This document shows positions 22,747 through 27,919 of a stretch of DNA of 27,919 nt, piece after piece. The DNA is from Bacillota bacterium. GTDB taxonomy: Bacteria > Bacillota > Clostridia > Christensenellales > CAG-138. Within the stretch, counting starts at the first letter, position 1; each line of letters starts with the position of its first letter. Under the pieces are notes generated by a model. That model worked only from the letters and a program-made list of their open reading frames with translations. It ran no database searches and was not told where the DNA came from. The position numbers were made by a program, and so were the translations under genes. The DNA is taken from NCBI GenBank assembly GCA_023409435.1, contig JAEYHP010000060.1, positions 1 to 27,919 on the forward strand, given 5' to 3'.

Positions 22747-24100
22747 ATGCCGTTTGGAGCGCTGCCATGCGCTTGCGGAACACCACAAAATAACTGCAGC
22801 AGATCAGTATGGCCCCGCCGATCCACCCGATGCCCTCGGCAAAGTAGACGCCCCATACGCCGAACTGCATGGGCAAAATCAGCACGGACAGCACGCGGAG
22901 TATCAGTTCCACAAACCCGGAGAGCATGGGGATAACGCTGTTGCCCATGCCCTGCAGCGCGGAGCGGGTTGTATAAAGCAGGTACAGCGCGGGCAAGCAT
23001 ATGGAGATCCCGATGAGGTTGTGGTAGCCAAACTCCATGACCTGCATCGTTTCATAAGCATCTCCGGTAATCAGCAGCCCGATCATGCTTTGCCCGAATA
23101 GTATGGTAATTGCAGCGATGCATACGGCGCTCACTATGGCGATCCGCCATACCGCATGCATGCCCTCTTTGATTCGCAGAAGCCGTCCCGCGCCGTAATT
23201 CTGGCCGACAAACACGGCAAACCCGGCGTCCACGGCGCTTCCGATGAGGTTCATGACCCCAAAGTACTTATTGGCCGCAGATATGCCCGCCACAAAGAGC
23301 TTTCCGTATCCGTTCATGACGTATTGCATGGTAAGTCCGCCCACGCCGATCACGGCGTTGCGGAAGGCAAGCGGAACGCCCAGGCGCATCAGCTCCGGCG
23401 TTGTGCCGTCCTCGGCGATAAAATCCGCTTTTCGTACGCGAACCAGCGGAATTTGCCTCAATTTATTGAGGCAATACAAAAACGAGAACAGCGTCGCGAG
23501 CACGGTTGCAATAGCGGCACCCGCAACCCCCATATGGAGCGGCCCGACAAAGAGCAGATCCAGGACGATGTTCATTACGCTTGCGAGTATGATGGCAATC
23601 AGCGGCGCACGGCTGTTGCCGAGCGCGCGCAGCACCGCCGAGGCCGTGTTGTAAAAGAACGCGATGGGCAAGCCCCACAGCATCCAGCTTAGATAAACGT
23701 GCGTATCCGTTACGATCTCCGCGGGCGTGTTGAGCAATACAAGCAGCGGTCGGAGAAGCGGCAGGCAGAGCGCGGTCAGCCCCGCGCCCAATATGGCGGT
23801 GAGCAGTATGGATTGCGCCACGGCGCGCCTTAGCCCAATTTCGTCTCCCGCGCCGAACCGCTGCGCAAACAGCGTGCCGAACCCCTGGGCAAAGCCGAGC
23901 GTCACACTGAAAACCACCCAGTAAAGGTAGCCTGCCATACCCACGGCCGCGAACGCGCCTACGCCGATAAAATGGCCCACCACGGCGGCGTCCGCAATCT
24001 GATAAATTTGCTGGAACAATATGCTCAGCATGACCGGCCATGCGAACCGAAGAATATGGCGGAGGGGCTTGCCTTCCGTCATATTGATGACGTCACTCAT
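22745..24100 (-). CDS. MATE-family efflux transporter
   Basis: A 451-residue membrane protein with about 12 transmembrane segments in two similar halves. MATE features include the start PLRHILRFAWPVMLSILFQQIYQIADAAVVGHFIGVGAFAAVGMAG (the conserved QxxYxxxDxxxVG-type first helix), QGFGTLFAQRFGAGDE, NTASAVLRALGNSRAPLIA, and in the second half VGQNYGAGR and YTTRSALQGMGNSVIP. Members exchange cations for organic substrates. The ATG at 24100 overlaps the stop of the beta-mannosidase gene by 4 bases (ATGA), so both are made from one message. That pairing is unusual and hints at a role in carbohydrate or by-product transport, or in lipid-linked glycan handling (speculative). Confidence 0.93.
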   Translation of the reverse strand: MSDVINMTEGKPLRHILRFAWPVMLSILFQQIYQIADAAVVGHFIGVGAFAAVGMAGYLYWVVFSVTLGFAQGFGTLFAQRFGAGDEIGLRRAVAQSILLTAILGAGLTALCLPLLRPLLVLLNTPAEIVTDTHVYLSWMLWGLPIAFFYNTASAVLRALGNSRAPLIAIILASVMNIVLDLLFVGPLHMGVAGAAIATVLATLFSFLYCLNKLRQIPLVRVRKADFIAEDGTTPELMRLGVPLAFRNAVIGVGGLTMQYVMNGYGKLFVAGISAANKYFGVMNLIGSAVDAGFAVFVGQNYGAGRLLRIKEGMHAVWRIAIVSAVCIAAITILFGQSMIGLLITGDAYETMQVMEFGYHNLIGISICLPALYLLYTTRSALQGMGNSVIPMLSGFVELILRVLSVLILPMQFGVWGVYFAEGIGWIGGAILICCSYFVVFRKRMAALQTA

Positions 24101-26523
24101 CCGATATCATAGACGCTTCGCACAGAGACCGCAGTCACTGCGCCCCGCAATATACGGATGCGCCGTTCGCCCCCATTCATATCAAAGTAGTTGTCCGAAA
24201 GCAGGACGTCCGCGTCGCACAGGATTTCCACCGAACGCGCATAGGCTTCCGCCGTCACGATAATTTCGTCCCCGCTGACGGTTGCTTTTAATTGCGGGTC
24301 AGCAAAGCGGAAATGCTTGGGCGGGCAGAACAGAACGCTGCCTTCACTCAAGATACTGCCGTCCCGCTCCAGTCGGTAGCTGTAATAGCAGCCGAATTCA
24401 TCCTCTTTGGGAAACTCCTGCTCGTTTAGCCATACGGCGGAAAGCGGCGGAACGGTGACTTCAAACACGCCCTCTTCAATTACGCTTGCGTCGGGTTTTC
24501 GAAGCGACCAGCCGACTTTTCCGGAAAAGGATTCAAGCGTTTCGTTGCTGACATTGAGCCTTGCGCTTTTTTTGAGCGCGAACGGCTCCGCATTGACATT
24601 GGTGTTCTGCGAGAGCACGCCCTCCTCGTGGCAGGAGAGCAGTATGGGCGCAAAGAATCGTTTGGCGTAGTAGTGCAGCGCCTTCCAGCGGCCGAAATAA
24701 TCGATGGAGGACCAGCTCGCCACCGGCCAGCAATCGTTTAGTTGCCAGATGACCGCGCCCATGCAGCGGCCGCGGTTCCTGCGCCAGTGCTCCACGCCGT
24801 ACTGCATGGCCTGCGCCTGCAAAAGCTGCGACGCGTATACGAGTTTGCTTAGATCGCGCGGGTAAAGATACATTTGCGCAAGGTACCCAATGATTTTGCT
24901 GTTTGCCGAAGCGTTGCGCTGATGCTTTTCCATCACGTAGGAGAATACGTTGCGGTCATTTGGCTCGGTAAACTCTTCGATCGTTTGCATGCATGGGAAG
25001 GACTGGAACCCGAATTCCGATACATACCGGAACAGGTGGTTGCGGTAATCCGGGAACGGCAGCCCGCCGTGCCAGACCTGCCAGTAATGGACGTCCCCGC
25101 GGTCCGGGTCGTTGGGAAAATCAAAGCTGCCGCCGGAGGAAGGGCTCGCGGGCCAGTAGAATGTAACGGGATCCTCCCTCTTTAAAATCTGCGGGATAAT
25201 GTATTCGTACATCTTGATGTAGTCCGCCTTCTGCCGGGGGGAGGAAACCCAAAGCCCTTCGGCCACGAACTGCTCCATTTCGTTGTTGCCGCACCACAGG
25301 CCCAAAGAGGAGTGATGCCGCAGCCGCCGCACGTTGTCCGTGATTTCGGCGCGGATGTTTTCTTCAAACGCTTCATTTAGGTTATACACCGCGCAGGCGA
25401 ACATGAAATCCTGCCAGACAATCAGTCCCAGCTCGTCGCAGGCATCATAGAAAAAATCGTCCGGGTAATACCCGCCGCCCCATACGCGGATGACGTTGAA
25501 GTGCGCCGCCGCGGCGTCCTCCAGCAGGCGGCGCGTGCGCGCGGGGTTGACACGGGGGAGTATGTTGTCCTCCGGGATGTAGTCCGCGCCCATTGCGAAT
25601 ATGTCCACGCCGTTTACGCGGTGGCAGAAGCCTTCGCCCCACGCGTCCTTTTCGATATGCATGGTCATGGTTCGAAGCCCGATCCGCCGTTCCCAGGTAT
25701 CCAACGTGTCTCCCTCGGCATGAAGCGCGACGTTTACCGTATAGAGCGGCTGCTCTCCAAAGCCGTTGGGCCACCAGAGCGAGGGGGTTTCTATTGTAAG
25801 TTCGCAGTCTTCCCCCAAAGCCGTATAGGTTTCTCCGTTTGGCGCGGTGACGGTGACTGCAACGTCAAGCGCCGCGGGGGAGAGGCGGTCGATGTCCGTA
25901 CGGATACGGAGCGTCACAGCACCCGCTTCATGCGCCTGCGTCACATACACGCCTTCGATGCGCGCCTTGTCTATGCCAACAAGGGCAATATCCCGCCAGA
26001 TTCCCGCGTCCGGCAGCCGCGGGCCCCAATCCCACCCGAACATGCAGTGGGCTTTTCGCAGTAGCGGGAAGCCGGTCATGGCGTCGCTTGTTCCGTCCGC
26101 GCGGCTGTTTTGATACGCCTCCCGGATATACCTGGTAGGGGAGAGAAAGAGGATTTCGATGCCGTTTTCGCCCGCATGCAGCAGATTCTTTACGTCAAAC
26201 TCAAAAATGCGGTGCATGTTGTTTGCACTTCCCGCGAAAACGCCGTTGACGCGTATTTGAGCAAGCGTATCTAAGCCCTCGCAGCGAAGCAGCACCGCAT
26301 CGCAGTTTAAAAACGCCTGCGTCACGGTAAATTTGTGGGAATAGAGGAATTCCTGCTCCATCAGCGCGAGCGCGTTTGTTTCATTATCGCGCCAATAGGG
26401 ATCGGGCAGATACCCCGCCTGCAGGAGGTCATGGTAGACCGAGCCCGGCACCGTGGCGGGGAAACTCTGCGTTTTACCGGCAATGCGTACGCTCCATGCG
26501 CCATGTAGATCCGTTTTCATCAT
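24097..26523 (-). CDS. GH2 beta-mannosidase
   Basis: An 808-residue cytoplasmic glycosidase that releases mannose from the non-reducing end of beta-mannosides. N-terminal sugar-binding-like domain about 1-185 (LHGAWSVRIAGKTQSFPATVPGSVYHDLLQAG, and FGWDWGPRLPDAGIWRDI, typical of beta-mannosidases), Ig-like domain about 186-285, TIM barrel about 290-600, then C-terminal beta domains. The catalytic acid/base is Glu415 in WCGNNEMEQF and the nucleophile Glu503 in YVSEFGFQSFP. No signal peptide. Start ATG at 26523 with AAAGGA upstream (the next codon is also ATG). A strong promoter and operator lie 70-120 bases upstream. The gene is coupled to a MATE transporter and divergent from a family 5 binding protein. 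Length is typical (800-860). Confidence 0.95.
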   Translation of the reverse strand: MMKTDLHGAWSVRIAGKTQSFPATVPGSVYHDLLQAGYLPDPYWRDNETNALALMEQEFLYSHKFTVTQAFLNCDAVLLRCEGLDTLAQIRVNGVFAGSANNMHRIFEFDVKNLLHAGENGIEILFLSPTRYIREAYQNSRADGTSDAMTGFPLLRKAHCMFGWDWGPRLPDAGIWRDIALVGIDKARIEGVYVTQAHEAGAVTLRIRTDIDRLSPAALDVAVTVTAPNGETYTALGEDCELTIETPSLWWPNGFGEQPLYTVNVALHAEGDTLDTWERRIGLRTMTMHIEKDAWGEGFCHRVNGVDIFAMGADYIPEDNILPRVNPARTRRLLEDAAAAHFNVIRVWGGGYYPDDFFYDACDELGLIVWQDFMFACAVYNLNEAFEENIRAEITDNVRRLRHHSSLGLWCGNNEMEQFVAEGLWVSSPRQKADYIKMYEYIIPQILKREDPVTFYWPASPSSGGSFDFPNDPDRGDVHYWQVWHGGLPFPDYRNHLFRYVSEFGFQSFPCMQTIEEFTEPNDRNVFSYVMEKHQRNASANSKIIGYLAQMYLYPRDLSKLVYASQLLQAQAMQYGVEHWRRNRGRCMGAVIWQLNDCWPVASWSSIDYFGRWKALHYYAKRFFAPILLSCHEEGVLSQNTNVNAEPFALKKSARLNVSNETLESFSGKVGWSLRKPDASVIEEGVFEVTVPPLSAVWLNEQEFPKEDEFGCYYSYRLERDGSILSEGSVLFCPPKHFRFADPQLKATVSGDEIIVTAEAYARSVEILCDADVLLSDNYFDMNGGERRIRILRGAVTAVSVRSVYDIG

Positions 26524-26593
26524 TGCTTTGTCCTTTCCGCTTTGTTGGAAAAAAAGAAGCTATTCGTGCTATTGAAGGGAATGGTGAAAAGTA

Positions 26594-26608
26594 TACGTAA
26601 TCGTTTAA
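26594..26608. promoter_or_regulatory. Putative operator M1 of the mannosidase promoter
   Basis: TACGTAATCGTTTAA matches the 15-base site at 26819-26833 at 14 of 15 positions. It covers the predicted transcription start of the mannosidase operon. The central CG and flanking A/T suggest a LacI-family protein. Confidence 0.65.
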
Positions 26609-26612
26609 ATTT

Positions 26613-26641
26613 ATACTAAACATTGCCGGGAATATTGTCAA
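26613..26641 (-). promoter_or_regulatory. Promoter of the mannosidase-MATE operon
   Basis: On the minus strand, -35 TTGACA (26636-26641), 17-base spacer, -10 TAGTAT (26613-26618). Predicted start near 26606, inside operator M1. Confidence 0.78.
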
Positions 26642-26777
26642 CAACGGCGGGATACGCATAAAAGCCGTTCCGGAAAGCGTCGGCGCAGTATTATCAGCAC
26701 AAAACTGGAAAGCTCCGCCGCTGTTACATTCTTGTTTGGTGGAAAAAGCCACTTAAAAATACATCCCAAATTTTTGC

Positions 26778-26806
26778 TTGACAGATATTTGAGGCAAAAA
26801 TATAAT
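26778..26806 (+). promoter_or_regulatory. Promoter of the family 5 binding protein gene
   Basis: Perfect consensus: -35 TTGACA (26778-26783), 17-base spacer, -10 TATAAT (26801-26806). Such a strong promoter needs repression, and operator M2 begins about 6 bases after the predicted start. Confidence 0.88.
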
Positions 26807-26818
26807 GGAGTTACAAAG

Positions 26819-26833
26819 TACGAAATCGTTTAA
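26819..26833. promoter_or_regulatory. Putative operator M2 of the binding-protein promoter
   Basis: TACGAAATCGTTTAA, nearly identical to M1, 225 bases away centre to centre. Its first ten bases, TACGAAATCG, equal one half of the xylan operator O2, which points to a related LacI-family regulator. Confidence 0.68.
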
Positions 26834-27087
26834 GGTTCTGTCCAGGTTGCTTTCGCAATAAAATATTCTGTAAACGTTCCATCAAAAACTACGCCGCTAA
26901 AGCAAGAAACCACATGTTCGACTGCGACGCATTTGATTTTTGCCCGGACACTTATGTCCTTTTTGCCTTCCAATTGCAAAACCATACCAAAAACGCAGCG
27001 TTCCCTTATATAAAGATGCTTCTGCATAAGAATGAGTTTGGCCGTTATTTTGCGGCCATAACAATAAAGCAAAGTAGGAGGATAGTC
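26834..27087 (+). other. Long untranslated leader of the binding-protein gene
   Basis: About 250 bases lie between operator M2 and the ATG, with no good upstream reading frame on the plus strand. It holds a small terminator-like hairpin GGACA/TGTCC (26946-26959) followed by T5, whose left arm could instead pair with TGTCC at about 26838-26842. It also holds a stem TGGCCG/CGGCCA close to the gene. An attenuator is possible but weakly supported; no known riboswitch was recognised. Confidence 0.4.
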
Positions 27088-27919
27088 ATGAAAAAGCAGG
27101 CATGGAAACTCTTGGCCCTTGTTCTGGCAGTATCCATGGCGTTCCCGTTGTTTGGCTGCACGCCGACAGCGCCGGTCGCAGAGCAACCTACCGCCGCGCC
27201 CGTAGCGGAACCCACCGCAGCACCCGCAACCGAACCCGAACCCGAACCAACCCCCGCACCCGCATCCGGACTTATCAGCGAACTGCCCCGCAATGAAACG
27301 CTGTACTTTAACGGGCTTCAATGGAAGACCGTAAAGAGCTGGAGCCCCTACAACCCTGACCCGAACAACTCTCTGGTCATCTCGCAGGCGGCATCCTCTC
27401 GTATCCCGATGTACGAAACACTGTATATGTACAACATGCTTGACGGCAAGCTCTACCCGTTGCTTGCGGATGGCGCCTTTGCCTGGAATCCGGATAGGAC
27501 CCAGCTGACGGTCAAGATCAAGGCGGTTGCCAAGTGGAACGACGGCACCCCCGTGACCGCAAACGACGTTGCCTACACATTCGCGACGCACGTGAAGTAC
27601 GCGTCCAACACCGGCAACGAATACATGGAGTATATCGATAAGATTGAAGCTGTTGACAATTCCACCGCCGTACTGCACGCAAAGCTCGGTGATAACGGCA
27701 AGGCCGTGAACCCGCTGATGCTTGAAGAGTATGTCGCCAAGGTATTAGTCACGCAGAAAGCCTACTTTGAGGGCGTGGAAGCCAAAGTCAACAATAACGC
27801 GGATGCGTTCAAACTTGAGCTCTGCGATGATACCGTCACCTCGGGCCCCTACAAGCTTCTCTACTCCGACGATCAGAAGGTCGTTTTAGTGCGGGACGAT
27901 AATTATTGGGGTCAGGATG
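27088..27919 (+). CDS. Family 5 solute-binding lipoprotein (peptide/oligosaccharide ABC type), 3' end outside window
   Basis: The first 277 codons of a binding protein. Signal peptide with lipobox LFGC (Cys24), then a Pro/Ala/Glu-rich linker to about residue 60. The mature part has the SBP_bac_5 hallmarks: MYETLYMYNMLDGKLYPLLADGAFAWNPDRTQLTVKIKAVAKWNDGTPVTANDVAYTF at about 108-165 and TSGPYKLLYSD near the cut end. ATG at 27088 has TAGGAGG upstream. This family includes peptide binders, but also oligosaccharide binders such as mannobiose- and cellobiose-binding proteins of Thermotoga. Next to a beta-mannosidase with a shared operator motif, a manno-oligosaccharide ligand is the best guess. The permeases and ATPases should follow beyond the window. 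Confidence 0.9.
   Translation, partial: MKKQAWKLLALVLAVSMAFPLFGCTPTAPVAEQPTAAPVAEPTAAPATEPEPEPTPAPASGLISELPRNETLYFNGLQWKTVKSWSPYNPDPNNSLVISQAASSRIPMYETLYMYNMLDGKLYPLLADGAFAWNPDRTQLTVKIKAVAKWNDGTPVTANDVAYTFATHVKYASNTGNEYMEYIDKIEAVDNSTAVLHAKLGDNGKAVNPLMLEEYVAKVLVTQKAYFEGVEAKVNNNADAFKLELCDDTVTSGPYKLLYSDDQKVVLVRDDNYWGQD

Noticed and set aside
26830..27678. 282-codon minus-strand frame
   Set aside because: It is antisense to the family 5 binding-protein gene and its leader, with Gly/Arg-rich low complexity; the plus-strand gene has a signal peptide, ribosome site and family motifs.
1..27919. CRISPR arrays, tRNA/rRNA genes, insertion sequences, prophage or toxin-antitoxin genes
   Set aside because: No regularly spaced repeats, no cloverleaf or ribosomal RNA sequence, no transposase or integrase motif was seen on either strand.

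Overview
The window reads as a stretch of a Clostridia-type Bacillota chromosome of moderate GC. This is inferred from strong AGGAGG-type ribosome binding sites, lipoproteins with classic lipoboxes, TTGACA/TATAAT promoters, carbohydrate ABC operons without their own ATPase, and DUF624/LacI and AraC regulators. The exact genus cannot be read from the sequence. The gene content suggests a motile bacterium living on plant hemicellulose (xylan or arabinoxylan, and mannosides). No rRNA, tRNA, CRISPR array, transposase or phage gene was seen.

Layout: (a) 1-1573, minus strand, a CheW-like adaptor followed by a chemoreceptor cut by the window edge. (b) 1574-2568, an AT-rich gene-free stretch with several hairpins. 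(c) 2569-4792, a lipoprotein with two tandem Ig-like repeats, then a VOC-family protein and an alpha/beta hydrolase on the minus strand, separated by a bidirectional terminator. (d) 4793-12186, the xylan/arabinoxylan block: an operator-rich promoter region, a family 1 solute-binding protein, two permeases, a GH43 glycosidase, a LacI regulator and a DUF624 membrane protein. (e) 12269-15721, a CPBP membrane protease, xylose isomerase and an AraC regulator, all minus. (f) 15722-16219, a second hairpin-dense gene-free island. (g) 16220-20302, a MarR regulator and a heterodimeric ABC exporter in one minus-strand operon. (h) 20360-22692, an AraC regulator divergent from an MFS transporter that is coupled to a 70-residue Cys-containing protein. 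(i) 22745-27919, a GH2 beta-mannosidase coupled to a MATE transporter (minus), divergent from an oligosaccharide/peptide-type family 5 solute-binding protein cut by the window end.

How it fits together: xylo-oligosaccharides probably enter through the family 1 binding protein and its permeases, powered by an ATPase encoded elsewhere. GH43 would release xylose or arabinose and XylA would isomerise xylose. GAAATCGATTTC palindromes sit at the operon promoter, and a degenerate copy lies inside the promoter of the LacI gene, so that LacI is the likely repressor. A second pair of related sites, TACG(A/T)AATCGTTTAA, lies at the start points of the two divergent promoters in the mannosidase region. 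That makes the mannosidase-MATE operon and the family 5 binding protein a likely single regulon. The MarR-ABC operon has a 20-base perfect palindrome over its -10 box, pointing to autoregulation.
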